64,000 bases of DNA from Nitrosomonas cryotolerans ATCC 49181 (lineage in GTDB: Bacteria > Pseudomonadota > Gammaproteobacteria > Burkholderiales > Nitrosomonadaceae): the NCBI RefSeq assembly GCF_900143275.1, contig NZ_FSRO01000001.1, positions 2,374,116 to 2,438,115 on the forward strand, written 5' to 3'. Shown in pieces: positions 8,934-18,873 of the stretch. A program made the position numbers and the translations under genes. The stretch's first letter is position 1. Each line of letters opens with the position of its first letter. The notes beneath the pieces are model-generated. The model saw only the letters and a list, made by a program, of their open reading frames with translations. It did no database searches and was not told where the DNA came from.

Positions 8934-10536
8934 AACACTGAATGATACATCTAGCGCAACACCTTGCATTACTACACGGTCGATTAGCATAACATCGCTT
9001 GAACAAAGTGTATGGCATGAACTAGAGAGCAATGTTGCGGTATCACTAAACCGGTTACATATCGAGCAGCTATTTAAACCAACCGTGCTTCTACTTCATC
9101 AGCTTGTTACCAATGCAATAGATACGCTGCATTACACTGTATTCCAAAAAATAGTCGATGCGGATTTTTACATTAACATAATGAACAGCGATGCCGCATT
9201 AAAAGCACTCTACCAGGAAGAATTGACTGAACATGGTGATCGTAACATCGCAAAATTTTGTGAAATCAATGGATTTCAGATCATTCTGGCGTTCCCGAAT
9301 GAAGGTGATGCGATTGTCTCAATTAGTGTACCCAATATGTGTGAAAACGCAATTTTCCTAAATAAAAAATTAGCTGATGCGTTGGAGTATCGATTACACA
9401 AAGAAGATATTACAATGAACTCGAACTACTATATTGGCACACTTACAAAGCATAAGGCTAAGCAATCTTCGATTTCACCTGTACTGCTTACTCAACAGAG
9501 CGAACGCAGTAGCTTACAGGGTATTTTCTCGCAACTGGGTTACGGTATTGTCTGTTTTTCTAGTTTAGGGTCAATACTAGCTGTATCACCTTCTATATTT
9601 ATCAGTTTACATATGAACGCTTCAGCCTCTGCGATTCAAATTCTTGCCAAATCCATTCCTGAACATTTCTATAACGATGTGATTTGGGGCCTCGCCCTGG
9701 AGACAGTTAATGGCGTATTTGATAATTACAGAGTTCGCATGCGGTCGTTGAGAAATCCTAATGCGTCGATGCTTTTTAATGTGAGTGGTTATTGTGACGA
9801 TCATGCAACTATTCACACATTATGGCAGACAGTTTCATTTGATGGGCAAGAAAATAGCACGCTCTCGGAAGGCTCTATTCTGAATGAAGCCAGAGTACAT
9901 AATATTACCCGTAATTATGTGCCACAATTGGTGGAAGAAAAAGCCAGAGAAATTGTAAGATTAGGTGGCAATAAATTAATTAACGAGGCTTGTTTCATTG
10001 CTGTTTTATTTTGCGATATCGTCGGCTTTACTAACTATGTAGAGAATAACGAGAAAGAAGAATCCATCATACATACATTAAATTCCATTCTTCGCAGAAT
10101 TTCCAAATCAGTCAAAGATCATGGCGGTTTGATTGATAAGTTTATGGGTGACTGTGTCATGGTACTTTTTAGAAATCCACATGATGCCGTGATTGCTGCA
10201 CTTGAGATGCAAAGCCATTCAATCGATATTATCCGTCTGCGCGAGCGTGCAGGACAAGAAGTACTGCAGCTGCGAATTGGTATACACTGGGGAAAGGTTA
10301 TCATTGGTAATGTCGGCACCTCTGAAAGACTGGACTGGACAACAATTGGTGATGTCGTGAATACTGCTTCACGGATAGAAAAAAAATGCCAGCCCGGAGA
10401 GGTTTTAATTAGTCAAACCATGCGTGATGTGATTACCACAAGAGATCATACAGATATTAAATATGGAGAGATTTTTTATCTACAAGTAAAAGGAAAACGA
10501 AACAAGCTAGCAGTTTGCTACGCTTATCCTCCGTAG
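8893..10536 (+). CDS. Class III adenylate/guanylate cyclase
   Basis: A 547-aa protein with about 350 residues of uncharacterised N-terminal sensor region, including a possible PAS-like segment, and a C-terminal class III nucleotide cyclase domain. The catalytic domain shows LFCDIVGFTNY (first metal Asp), DKFMGDCVMV (second metal Asp), HWGKVIIGNVG and IGDVVNTASRIE with the transition-state Asn and Arg. The product is probably cAMP, but substrate choice is not proven. Two ATGs are possible (8893 and 8920); both overlap the HDOD gene. No membrane segments are evident, so it should be cytoplasmic. Confidence 0.88.
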   Translation: MNFIYTVHNMAIIKTLNDTSSATPCITTRSISITSLEQSVWHELESNVAVSLNRLHIEQLFKPTVLLLHQLVTNAIDTLHYTVFQKIVDADFYINIMNSDAALKALYQEELTEHGDRNIAKFCEINGFQIILAFPNEGDAIVSISVPNMCENAIFLNKKLADALEYRLHKEDITMNSNYYIGTLTKHKAKQSSISPVLLTQQSERSSLQGIFSQLGYGIVCFSSLGSILAVSPSIFISLHMNASASAIQILAKSIPEHFYNDVIWGLALETVNGVFDNYRVRMRSLRNPNASMLFNVSGYCDDHATIHTLWQTVSFDGQENSTLSEGSILNEARVHNITRNYVPQLVEEKAREIVRLGGNKLINEACFIAVLFCDIVGFTNYVENNEKEESIIHTLNSILRRISKSVKDHGGLIDKFMGDCVMVLFRNPHDAVIAALEMQSHSIDIIRLRERAGQEVLQLRIGIHWGKVIIGNVGTSERLDWTTIGDVVNTASRIEKKCQPGEVLISQTMRDVITTRDHTDIKYGEIFYLQVKGKRNKLAVCYAYPP

Positions 10537-10564
10537 TAAAGTGAATGCCAATTCAAGAAAAAAA

Positions 10565-11113
10565 TTAGTTACATGCCTTATGCGGATGATCAATAACTCC
10601 CATATGAAAACCAATACTTCCACGACTACGCTCCTGAAAATAACGCTTCAAAGGATCATGAATAACCCGGAAAGCCATTTCATTCCAAGGTATTTCATGT
10701 TCAGCAAAAAGTGCCACCTCCAGGCTTTCAATACCCGGTTTAAAGTCCAGATCCAGCAAACGCGCACGAAACAATAAATATACCTGACTGATATGCGGCA
10801 AGCTATATATGGTATAAAGACTACCTATAGCAACCCTGGCGCACGCTTCCTCCAGTGTTTCACGTGCTGCGGCTTCCGCTAAGGTTTCGTTATTTTCCAT
10901 AAATCCGGCAGGTAAAGTCCACCAACCACTACGTGGCTCAATAGCACGACGACACAGTAATATCTTATCCTCCCATTCCGGGATGCAACCCACTACCATT
11001 TTAGGATTTTGATAATGGATAATATTACACGCAAGGCATACATAGCGGGGTAATGTATCGCCTTCAGGCACACGCAATTCAACTGTAGCCTTACAGTTAC
11101 TACAAAATTTCAT
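10565..11113 (-). CDS. Nudix hydrolase with N-terminal zinc ribbon
   Basis: A 182-aa protein with a short zinc ribbon (CSNC at residues 4-7 and CLAC near 32-35) followed by a Nudix fold. The Nudix box is GFMENNETLAEAAARE then TLEEA; it keeps the catalytic REXXEE core, but Ala replaces the usual Gly after EE. The zinc ribbon plus Nudix layout is typical of NudC-like and ADP-ribose pyrophosphatase-like enzymes. The preferred substrate cannot be told. It is convergent with the cyclase gene and lies alone. Confidence 0.88.
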   Translation of the reverse strand: MKFCSNCKATVELRVPEGDTLPRYVCLACNIIHYQNPKMVVGCIPEWEDKILLCRRAIEPRSGWWTLPAGFMENNETLAEAAARETLEEACARVAIGSLYTIYSLPHISQVYLLFRARLLDLDFKPGIESLEVALFAEHEIPWNEMAFRVIHDPLKRYFQERSRGSIGFHMGVIDHPHKACN

Positions 11114-11189
11114 AGCATTACCTCAAAATTGTTATTCAACAAATTCACTTATCCAGATTCAATCAAAACGTATACAACTATGAAACATG

Positions 11190-11999
11190 TTATTTACTAA
11201 CGATAAAGCTTCGCTGCGATAATAACTCGCCTGATTGATTGTGTAGCATCACTCGCCATTGACCTCGCCTCGTTTTACTAACGAGCTTACTAGCGTAGGT
11301 CCGCCATTGTTGACCGCCAACTTTAAGTGCTACTTCTGCCACCTTCCGATCCTGATAATACCAGCGTACATTAACCTGTTCGCCATTCAAGCCATATAAT
11401 TGTATAAAAAAATATATTCGTTTGTTTATCTTTTGGTTTAACGATATATGTTTAATCATATCAACTGGTTCGCGTTTTTGAATGGCACTGGTTAGCTGCG
11501 CTCTAATCACCTCTGGTCGATCTGCCGAAATAGAATCGACTGCTGCGGTTGTTATTTCATCTGATATCGCTGTATTATCCGTTGCGATAACAATATCAGA
11601 CTCAGTCTTTATCTTAGTATCGAATATTACCTCTTCCAAAGACTCAGGTGCCAACACACTATTACGAGCAGAGATAGATCTATCTATATAGAAATTAGCT
11701 TCATCCCCGGCTGATGCCTTATTAGTTTGAGAATATACAGAAGAAGTTACATCCGCATTCGTTATGATAACAGGGCCAATTACAGGTAATGTCTCAGTCA
11801 ACGCGGACTGACCATTATCCCAATCAAAGAACATATAGCTGATAAAGCTAAACGTACCGCACATCAATAATAGCCCGGACAATATTTTTTTTCCGGCAAC
11901 AGGTATTTTTGTTATTGCTTCTCGCTCAAGGCAGTGCGGCCTGGTTGGTTTAAGAGGTTGTCTTATTCGAATACGAATCTTGAATTGATGATCGGTCAT
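11190..11999 (-). CDS. DUF2914 domain protein, single-pass membrane
   Basis: A 269-aa protein with a basic cytoplasmic N terminus, one membrane helix at about residues 35-58 (LSGLLLMCGTFSFISYMFF), a low-complexity linker, and a C-terminal DUF2914 domain (about 165-265) with the landmarks RAQLTSAIQKREPVD, NVRWYYQD, VGGQQWRTYASKLV and GQWRV. The domain should lie in the periplasm. Function is unknown. Confidence 0.75.
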   Translation of the reverse strand: MTDHQFKIRIRIRQPLKPTRPHCLEREAITKIPVAGKKILSGLLLMCGTFSFISYMFFDWDNGQSALTETLPVIGPVIITNADVTSSVYSQTNKASAGDEANFYIDRSISARNSVLAPESLEEVIFDTKIKTESDIVIATDNTAISDEITTAAVDSISADRPEVIRAQLTSAIQKREPVDMIKHISLNQKINKRIYFFIQLYGLNGEQVNVRWYYQDRKVAEVALKVGGQQWRTYASKLVSKTRRGQWRVMLHNQSGELLSQRSFIVSK

Positions 12000-12510
12000 G
12001 ATTTAAATATGCTGGATCTTATCTTCGTGTACAAATAACAATTCTAATCTAGGTGTACTCGATCTTAGATTGATCGGCTACAAAGATGAATAGCCATTTA
12101 CCCTGCTTCAATTCCTAATTATCAGATGCCAACTATATACTCCAAAATAAATCCGATCTATCCTCATTCCCCTTGCTTCAAGAAAAACAAGACAGCAGCA
12201 ATGATTTGATTCACTATCAATACACAATATATTATGATAGCCAAAGCTGTATAGACCAAGATCTAATCCTGCAGAATAGAGCTGAATATCCTACAACTAT
12301 TTTCCTTTTATGCCTGCAATTATGTGGTCTTAACACAACGAATAGATCGTTAACCCTTTATAAAATTCTCAACGTAACGATTTTTATAAAATAATGAAGC
12401 AGGCTGGATGATAAAAGATCAATTAGTTTCTAATTCAAAACTCCCAGTATTTCATAATTGAAGCGTCCATTATTACTCAGAATACCAGTTTCTCTTACAG
12501 GGCATCATTC
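12000..12510. other. Intergenic stretch without a recognisable gene
   Basis: About 510 bp of AT-rich sequence between divergent genes. Short open frames (for example 12173-12394) lack family features, ribosome sites and plausible composition. It presumably holds the promoters of both flanking genes; no clear box can be assigned. Confidence 0.5.
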
Positions 12511-13467
12511 ATGCACGGAATTATTATATTTTTTGTTGTTCTATTTAGCATTACAACTATTGACAGCACCCAAGCCGAAACATGGACGCTACCACCAGCT
12601 GATATCGATATTTTTGGTCAGATCCGAACTGTCGCTGCAAGCAGCGAGGATACATTATTAGATATCGCCCGCCGACACGGTATCGGTCAGATTGAAATTC
12701 TGTTGGCTAATCCCAAGGTAGATCGCTGGCTACCGGTTAATGGTGCAGAAGTTATTTTGCCAAATCGGTATATCATTCCTCAAGCAAAACGTAAAGGTTT
12801 AGTCCTAAATCTACCAGAAATGCGACTCTATTATTTCCCTGAATTAAAAAAGGGCGAGAAACCATTGATTGTCACGCATCCGGTGAGCATAGGTAGAATG
12901 GACTGGAATACGCCGTTAGGAATAACCAAGATAGTCGAAAAGAAAAAAAACCCAACCTGGACACCACCTCAATCACTCAGAGACGAGGCGATCGCTCGAG
13001 GAGATCCACCCTTACCCGCTTTTGTGCCGGCAGGTCCTGATAATCCACTAGGTCAATATGCTATGCGACTTGGAACTACCAGTGGCAGTTATCTGATTCA
13101 TGGTACAAATAAACCATTTGGAGTAGGTATGCGTGTTACACATGGCTGTGTACGTATGTATCCGGAAGATATAGAGACGCTCTTTACTCAGGTTCCGGTT
13201 GGCACACAAATACAACTTGTGAATCAACCTATCAAACTAGGCTGGTTAGCGAGTTCACTCTTTATTGAGCTACATCCACCATTAGAAGAAGACCAAGACC
13301 AATTTGTGGATTACACACAAAAAGTCATGGATGCGATCAATGATTTTTTAATACAGGAATCTACAGATTATCGCAGTCATCTCCCTATTCATGTGGAAAT
13401 CGATAGTCAAATTCTAAAACAGGCTATTGCCGAAAAAAGTGGTTTACCCATTTTAATTTCAAAATAA
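12511..13467 (+). CDS. L,D-transpeptidase with LysM-like segment (ErfK/YbiS type)
   Basis: A 318-aa periplasmic enzyme of the YkuD family, which forms 3-3 cross-links in peptidoglycan or attaches lipoprotein to it. A signal peptide (about 1-22, ending DSTQA) is followed by a LysM-like stretch (residues 42-90, with LLDIARRHGIG and ILLANPKVDRW) and the YkuD domain. The catalytic motif is complete: YLIHGTNKPFG, then THGCVRMYPEDIE, with the catalytic Cys in HGC. The small alanine-zipper lipoprotein at 15299 would be a natural substrate in an E. coli-like scheme; that link is inference. The stop lies at the boundary of IS200/IS605 copy 1. Confidence 0.92.
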   Translation: MHGIIIFFVVLFSITTIDSTQAETWTLPPADIDIFGQIRTVAASSEDTLLDIARRHGIGQIEILLANPKVDRWLPVNGAEVILPNRYIIPQAKRKGLVLNLPEMRLYYFPELKKGEKPLIVTHPVSIGRMDWNTPLGITKIVEKKKNPTWTPPQSLRDEAIARGDPPLPAFVPAGPDNPLGQYAMRLGTTSGSYLIHGTNKPFGVGMRVTHGCVRMYPEDIETLFTQVPVGTQIQLVNQPIKLGWLASSLFIELHPPLEEDQDQFVDYTQKVMDAINDFLIQESTDYRSHLPIHVEIDSQILKQAIAEKSGLPILISK

Positions 13468-13515
13468 TTTTTGACATCCTCCCCTTCCTAAACGAAGGGG
13501 ATTCCTAGCGACTTA

Positions 13516-14748
13516 TTAAGCCGTTAAGAGTAGGTTTGTATTGCTACTGCCTACTGGTTCCTGCTTCTTAGACGAAACTAACGTTTCAACTCCACAGGCT
13601 AACAAGCGATGTCCTCGCTCAAGTACATTCAAGGCACCTACCAAGTCGGCATTGGCTTTAAATCCACATTCTGTACATTCAAAAGCACTTTGGCTTTTGC
13701 GATTGTCACGACTAACATGTTGACATCTAGGGCAGGTTTGAGAGGTGTATTGAGGGTTTACCTTCAATACATCCCCGCCTGAACAAGCCTGTTTATACTC
13801 CAAAAACGAAACGAACATTCCCCATCCTTGGTCAAGAATGGATTTGTTTAGACCCGATTTCGCTTTGACGTTTTTACCATGCTTTTCAACACTGCCCTTG
13901 GCACTCTTAGACATGTTTCCTATCTTTAAATTCTCAACTACGACCATTGCGTGATTTTTGCTGATTTCGGTTGAGGTTTTGTGTAAGAAGTCTAAACGAG
14001 CATTGGCAATACGCTCATGCAGTCGGGTAATGATTTGTTTCTGCTTTTTCCAGTTAGCAGAGAAACGGACTTTTTTAGACAGCTTACGCTGTTCAAAAGC
14101 CAGTTTCTTTGATAACTTTCTGAAACTGTTTAAAGGTTCTACGTATGAGCCGTCTGACAAGGTTGCAAAGCGGGTAACGCCCATATCAACACCAATCATA
14201 CTGGTTGAGCTATGACGCTTTAGCTCGGTCTCGTACTCAGTCTGAATCGACACGTACCAATAACCGCCTTTACGGGAAATCGTCATATTTTTAACGTCAC
14301 CAATGACTTGGCGTGAATTACGATATTTCACCCAACCGATTTTAGGCAAGAACACTTTGCTAGACTCTTGCTCCAGCTTAAATCCTTGTGGATAACGAAA
14401 GCTGTCACTCAAACCTTTTTTCTTGAATTTTGGAATCCGTTTTAAAGGCTGTTTTTTATCAAAACCGTCTTTGAACGCTTTTTCTAAGTTTTTTAAGGCT
14501 TGTTGCAACGGTTGAGAATGAACGGTTTTTAGAAATCCATAATCTTCTGAGGATTTCCATAGCTTTAGCTAAAATGACAACTCGTTGTACCAAAGCAATG
14601 GCTGTTTCTGCTCTAATCTGAACAGATTCATTGCTAAGGCTTTATTCCAAACAAACCGATTAGCACCTGCAAACTCAACCATCTTCTGTACTTGGTCAGA
14701 ATTTGGATTGAGTCGAGATTTAAAGGCTTTGCGTATAATCTGCTTCAT
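13516..14748 (-). pseudogene. tnpB: TnpB (RNA-guided nuclease family), amber mutation at codon 60
   Basis: The full frame starts MKQIIRKAFKSRLNP at 14748 and would give about 410 aa. Codon 60 (14569-14571) is TAG where copy 2 has TGG (Trp in NELSFWLKLW), so the product is cut short or restarts at a downstream Met (14508). The rest is intact and carries the RuvC-like residues (GVDMGVTRFATL, VVVENLKIGNM, NADLVGALN) and the zinc ribbon (CPRCQH, CTECG). Family members are RNA-guided DNA nucleases that help keep the element in place. Confidence 0.88.
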
Positions 14749-14778
14749 GGTTATAATTATACAAAAAGGAATTGGTCT

Positions 14779-15195
14779 ATGCAAGTTAATAACGATGTAA
14801 GAACACGAAGACATTGTGTTTTTAATCTTCATGTTCATTTGGTCTTTGTAACAAAATACCGTAGAGATGTTTTCTCCGGAAGGGTATTAATTGATTTGGA
14901 AGAAATATTTAAAAACGTGTGTTTGGATTTTGAAGCAGAATTGGTGGAATTTAACGGTGAGCATGATCATATTCACCTTTTAGTTAACTATCCACCAAAA
15001 ATTGCTATTTCTAACTTGGTAAATAGTTTGAAAGGCGTTTCAAGCCGACTCATTCGCAAAAAGAATTATCCCGAAATTAAAAATAAGCTTTGGGGTAATA
15101 TGCTTTGGAGTCGAAGCTATTTTGCGGGTAGTTGTGGTGGAGCACCACTCTCGATTATTAAGCAATATATTGAACAACAGCAAAGACCGCATTAA
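14779..15195 (+). CDS. tnpA: IS200/IS605 transposase TnpA (Y1 HUH), copy 1
   Basis: A 138-aa single-strand transposase. The HUH motif is in GEHDHIHLLV, and the nucleophilic Tyr is probably that of IIKQYIEQQQ near the C terminus. The ATG at 14779 follows AAAAGGAATTGGTCT, a good ribosome site; a longer open frame upstream overlaps the tnpB start and is not needed. The tnpA and tnpB start codons are only about 30 bp apart and divergent, so they share a compact promoter region. This copy looks functional, unlike copy 2, which has lost the ATG. Confidence 0.9.
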   Translation: MQVNNDVRTRRHCVFNLHVHLVFVTKYRRDVFSGRVLIDLEEIFKNVCLDFEAELVEFNGEHDHIHLLVNYPPKIAISNLVNSLKGVSSRLIRKKNYPEIKNKLWGNMLWSRSYFAGSCGGAPLSIIKQYIEQQQRPH

Positions 15196-15263
15196 ACAGG
15201 CTTCGCCTGTGCGCTTATATCTCCGCCCTGAAGGACGAAGTTTTACGCGCTATTTGATAAATA

Positions 15264-15287
15264 AAAAAGCCCCGTAGGGCTTTCTTG
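15264..15287 (-). terminator. Terminator of the alanine-zipper lipoprotein gene
   Basis: Stem AAAGCCC/GGGCTTT around GTA-like loop bases; on the minus strand it ends in a run of T. It lies 12 bp past the lipoprotein stop, and IS copy 1 ends directly beside it. Confidence 0.8.
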
Positions 15288-15298
15288 TTAAATCAAAG

Positions 15299-15619
15299 TT
15301 ATTTATGCATGGCTTTCTTAAACATACGATCAATTTTTGTTTCTGTTTCCATTGATCGTCTATTTGCTTCATTCGCGGTATTAGCTGCCGAATTGGCGGT
15401 ATTTACAGCTGAATTGGCAGCATTCATGGCTTCATTTGCCTTAGCATTAGCATTGGCAGCCTCAGTTCTCGCTGCTTTCGCATCCGCTGAAACAGCATTA
15501 ATCTGTGCCTGCAGGTCTTCAAACTGTCCTGTTGATGCACAGCCTGATAAACCGATAAACGAACCTGTTGCAGCTGCCAACATTAGTAAATGTACTTTAT
15601 TTCTTATTTTTCCTTCCAT
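15299..15619 (-). CDS. Alanine-zipper (Lpp/OprI-like) outer-membrane lipoprotein
   Basis: A 106-aa lipoprotein precursor. The signal ends in lipobox LSGC (Cys27); the mature part is an Ala/Asn-rich coiled coil with heptad-like spacing (AANANAKANEAMNAANSAV) and ends in basic KIDRMFKKAMHK. This is the form of Lpp/OprI-type lipoproteins that trimerise and can be attached to peptidoglycan through a C-terminal Lys. L,D-transpeptidases occur on both sides (12511, 15782). A ribosome site (GGAGATCGGAATGG) supports the start. Confidence 0.88.
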   Translation of the reverse strand: MEGKIRNKVHLLMLAAATGSFIGLSGCASTGQFEDLQAQINAVSADAKAARTEAANANAKANEAMNAANSAVNTANSAANTANEANRRSMETETKIDRMFKKAMHK

Positions 15620-15781
15620 TCCGATCTCCTCAGCTTTTATTTATTCATGATTCATAAATGTCTAATATCACCGCTACTAGCTACCGATATTTCATATTTC
15701 CTGTATCAGTAACAGCATCGAATATTAGCTGATTTTTCCTGCAAAATAAATGGCTTCCATTAACATTTCAGAATGGCCCAA

Positions 15782-16348
15782 TTACCGGATTTTGACCATG
15801 GTACCTGGCTTAATCCATCGACTCAAACGATCAATTTGCTCATTAGTCAACGCAATACACCCATTGGTCCAATTATACTGATCATGGATCTCACGTTCGC
15901 CTCTGCCAATACCATGAATACCAATATAACCTCCCAATGGGGTATCCTGAGGCGGTGTCTTTTCCATTTTGATGGCTTGCAGAATAGACTGCCAAGTCTC
16001 CACTGTAATTCTATTCTCATCCAAAGCACGCTTAGCCGTTTCATGATTTGGATAATCCAGGCCAAAGAATCGATAATAGCGACTTGCGTTATTTACCCAC
16101 CCGATTCTAAATCGACCCAGCGGGGTTTTGTCGTCATTTCTCATTTTAAAATAGGTTGTTCCAAAACGCCCAATAGCGATATTATCAAAAGTATCCTGCA
16201 CCGTATTTCCCCTCATTACCAATAACACATGTTCTGTTGTATCCACATCAACCCAAATATCATCAGCCAGAACAGGCGAACTACTCAATAACGAAACAAT
16301 AAATCCGGCTAGCATTAGAAACCTGATAATTAATCGTCTTCCTAACAC
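15782..16348 (-). CDS. L,D-transpeptidase family protein (YkuD), second copy
   Basis: A periplasmic YkuD-type protein of about 188 aa. The open frame extends to a TTG at 16429, but a GTG at 16348 (VLGRRLIIRFLMLAGF) or an ATG at 16315 gives a proper signal peptide ending VLADD, so the start is uncertain. The catalytic region reads GYIGIHGIGRG then YNWTNGCIALTN, with the Cys in NGC in place of the commoner HGC; this variant is frequent in the smaller ErfK-like branch. It is unrelated in detail to the LysM-type enzyme at 12511. Confidence 0.85.
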   Translation of the reverse strand: MLGRRLIIRFLMLAGFIVSLLSSSPVLADDIWVDVDTTEHVLLVMRGNTVQDTFDNIAIGRFGTTYFKMRNDDKTPLGRFRIGWVNNASRYYRFFGLDYPNHETAKRALDENRITVETWQSILQAIKMEKTPPQDTPLGGYIGIHGIGRGEREIHDQYNWTNGCIALTNEQIDRLSRWIKPGTMVKIR

Positions 16349-16429
16349 GTTTAATTCAACAAAAGAATCATTAGAGTTTGATCGTTCGACAGAAAAGCTC
16401 CAAATAATTTCTTCCCTACACGTATTCAA

Positions 16430-16983
16430 GTTAGTCTATACTCACTTGAATAGTCAAATAATTTATCATTATCAATCTCTTTTAATACTTCAATATTGAG
16501 AATACGACGCTTAGAATCAAAATCAATGACTAAAAATTCAATCAGCTGAAGATCGATCAAACCCACTATGTCGTTTAAAACAGGAACAACCAATCAATAA
16601 CTCTATCACTGATCCAGCAAAGAAATATGTTATGCCCATTGTACGTGAAGTAAGCTCACATCACACCGATCATCTAATAGAATTCTGTTGCGATTATATA
16701 CATGTTATCCCGAGTCCATGGTCTTCAGAAAATGTTTCGGAATCCTACGATGACATTAGAAACTACTTGCTCATAATAAATACCAGGGTGTAGTATTTCT
16801 TCCTGATAGTTTGAAACTAAAAAGATAGATCCAAAAATTTATTCATTATTCTAGTCAATTAGATTATGCATTGACTCGTCTTATAAAAATTAGCAGGCGA
16901 GGAATCTTTAAAGTATTAAGGGTGACCTGTTAATCAATCAGTTTACTTTTGATTCTCGAATTTGACCAATTAAGGAGATTCAC
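16430..16983. other. Intergenic stretch, no gene seen
   Basis: About 550 bp of AT-rich DNA between divergent genes with many stops in all frames. A good ribosome site (AAGGAGATTCAC) at the right edge belongs to the receiver gene. I see no repeat element here. Confidence 0.5.
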
Positions 16984-17394
16984 ATGCCACAAAAAGTTAG
17001 AATCGCACATGTCGATGATGATCCAGATATTCGAGACACAGTCGGACATATTTTAAGTGCGAATGGATATAAAATTGACAGCTATCAGACAATGGCCGAT
17101 TTCATCGACTCCCTTGAGAATTCAGACATCAGTAACCTTCCAAATCTGGCAATTCTAGACGTCATGGTCGAATCCATGGATGCAGGTTTGAACGCTTATG
17201 TTCACCTTCATAAACGTTTTCCAGGTATTAATACCATATTCCTCACTTCCCTCGGTGATATGATCAGACCCTATTTTGAAGGCAAATCTTCGGAATGGGT
17301 ATGCGTAATTGAGAAGCCTGTTGAACCAATCAGTCTCCTGTCAATTATTCGTAGTCGGCTCAATGATACTGAAACCATAGCCAGTCCTTCCTAA
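16984..17394 (+). CDS. Single-domain response regulator (receiver)
   Basis: A 136-aa stand-alone receiver domain. The acidic pocket is DDDPDI (residues 11-16), the phosphoacceptor is Asp59 in LAILDVMVE, the switch Thr is in IFLTSLGD and the conserved Lys is in VIEKPVEP. There is no output domain, so it must act through protein contact or as a phosphate sink. The kinase gene follows after 11 bp and is the obvious partner. A strong ribosome site (AAGGAGATTCACATG) supports high expression. Confidence 0.9.
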   Translation: MPQKVRIAHVDDDPDIRDTVGHILSANGYKIDSYQTMADFIDSLENSDISNLPNLAILDVMVESMDAGLNAYVHLHKRFPGINTIFLTSLGDMIRPYFEGKSSEWVCVIEKPVEPISLLSIIRSRLNDTETIASPS

Positions 17395-17405
17395 AGAACA
17401 CAATC

Positions 17406-18833
17406 ATGGCATTCGCCGAATTTTCATGGAATAAACTTAAAAATCAATATACTATACCAAGATCAGGTAATAATGAGCTAAAACTCAGTGATGAAATTCT
17501 AATCAGCAACATACGCTGGTTCATCATTTTCCGATGGGTCGTCATTGGTGCGCTCATTTTCTTTCAAATACTCACCATACTTGCTTCAAACACGCTGACA
17601 CAATTTGGTATCACACAGCAGCAAAATTGGCCAATTGCTATTACGCTGATATTGAGCGTTGCAAATTTTGCTTATATTTTCGCGCTCGATTACTATGAGC
17701 ATACCAAATATAACTCTCCATCGATAAATATCTGGATACAGATTATTATTGATCTGCTATGTTTATCGATCGTAGTACATTATGTTGGCAGCGTCGCAAC
17801 ACCAGCCTCTTTTTTCTATGTACTACACATAGTACTGGCCTGCATTTTCTTCTCCACCATAGAAAGCCTGTTTGTTACGGTTTTAGTTTGCTGCATGTAC
17901 ACAATCGTCCTGCTGATTGAGAACGATATGTTCTTGCAAGTTTCACAATCAATCCTCATTGATGCCCATATGTCAGTCGAAAGCCAACAAAAAACCAAAG
18001 TCTTTCTGTGGATGTTCATCCTCGACATACTATTCTTGGTCGTCTGGTATGTCGTTTCACGCCTCGCAATCGTTGTACGCACTCATGAACGCCATCTTCT
18101 GGATGCCCATGAAAAAATCAACCAAACGCAGGTTGAGAAAGACCAGTATGCCATTCTAATGACACATCAATTAAAATCACCACTCGATGCCATTCGTAGC
18201 AAAATTAATTTAATCAATGGAGGCTATTGCGGCGAATTCTCACCTGAAATAGAAGATGCACTACAAAAAATGAATATCCGTGCCCAGGGCATGTCGAATT
18301 TAATTCTAGATTTACTCAAACTTGAACGATTAAAAACAACCTGCTTAAATACGGCGACCTTCAAGCAAATTAATATTGAAACAACGATTCATAAATGTCT
18401 TGATAAACTAACACCCGTTGCTAACGCCAAGCAGATAAGTATTCTAATATCAATTAAAAATTTTATTTTTTCTGGCATTCCGGACCAGCTGGAAATCCTT
18501 TTTGAAAATATTATTTCAAATGCGATTATCTACTCGTATGATAACGCATCGGTAGAAATCACATCTGCCATTGACAGACAAAACAATACCGCTACCGTCA
18601 CCATAACAGATCATGGTATTGGCATTGAAAGCAAGGACCTACCAAACATTTTTAATGAATATTTCTATGCACCCAGAGCTGTCATGCATAACAAAGCATC
18701 CAGCGGTGTAGGGCTATCCATCGTTAAAATAGCCGCAGAAAATAATAAGCTACAGATCAGCGTATCCAGCGAACCCGGGGCAGGAACCGTTTTCACTGTT
18801 ATTTTTAGAAATATACTGCCCCATACAATATAA
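17406..18833 (+). CDS. Membrane sensor histidine kinase
   Basis: A 475-aa sensor kinase with about six membrane helices in residues 35-220, a short coiled linker, a HisKA domain with phosphoacceptor His254 (LMTHQLKSPLDAI) and an HATPase domain (N box ENIISNAIIYSY, then DHGIGIESKDL and SSGVGLSIVK). There is no large periplasmic domain, so the input is probably sensed within or at the membrane. It is cotranscribed with the single-domain receiver just upstream. Confidence 0.9.
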   Translation: MAFAEFSWNKLKNQYTIPRSGNNELKLSDEILISNIRWFIIFRWVVIGALIFFQILTILASNTLTQFGITQQQNWPIAITLILSVANFAYIFALDYYEHTKYNSPSINIWIQIIIDLLCLSIVVHYVGSVATPASFFYVLHIVLACIFFSTIESLFVTVLVCCMYTIVLLIENDMFLQVSQSILIDAHMSVESQQKTKVFLWMFILDILFLVVWYVVSRLAIVVRTHERHLLDAHEKINQTQVEKDQYAILMTHQLKSPLDAIRSKINLINGGYCGEFSPEIEDALQKMNIRAQGMSNLILDLLKLERLKTTCLNTATFKQINIETTIHKCLDKLTPVANAKQISILISIKNFIFSGIPDQLEILFENIISNAIIYSYDNASVEITSAIDRQNNTATVTITDHGIGIESKDLPNIFNEYFYAPRAVMHNKASSGVGLSIVKIAAENNKLQISVSSEPGAGTVFTVIFRNILPHTI

Positions 18834-18873
18834 GAAATCCTTGCAAAACCTACTTAATCAGGACAAATAACAG

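Larger units (their letters stand above)
13468..15262. mobile_element. IS200/IS605-family element, copy 1
   Basis: About 1795 bp, nearly identical to 43356-45150 (constant offset 29888). Identity begins at TTTTTGACATCCTCC and ends at CGCTATTTGATAAAT, which defines the element. It has divergent tnpA (+) and tnpB (-) genes, no terminal inverted repeats and subterminal hairpins (CCCCTTC/GAAGGGG at 13481-13500, AGGCTTCGCCT near 15197), all as expected for this family. It inserted immediately after the L,D-transpeptidase stop and next to the terminator of the lipoprotein gene. Confidence 0.9.

Noticed and set aside
12173..12394. 73-aa open frame
   Set aside because: No ribosome site, odd composition and no motif; lies in an AT-rich intergenic region.
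15782..16348. Loss of active site in the second L,D-transpeptidase (NGC instead of HGC)
   Set aside because: This variant is common in the smaller branch of the family, with the catalytic Cys kept, so it is not a defect.
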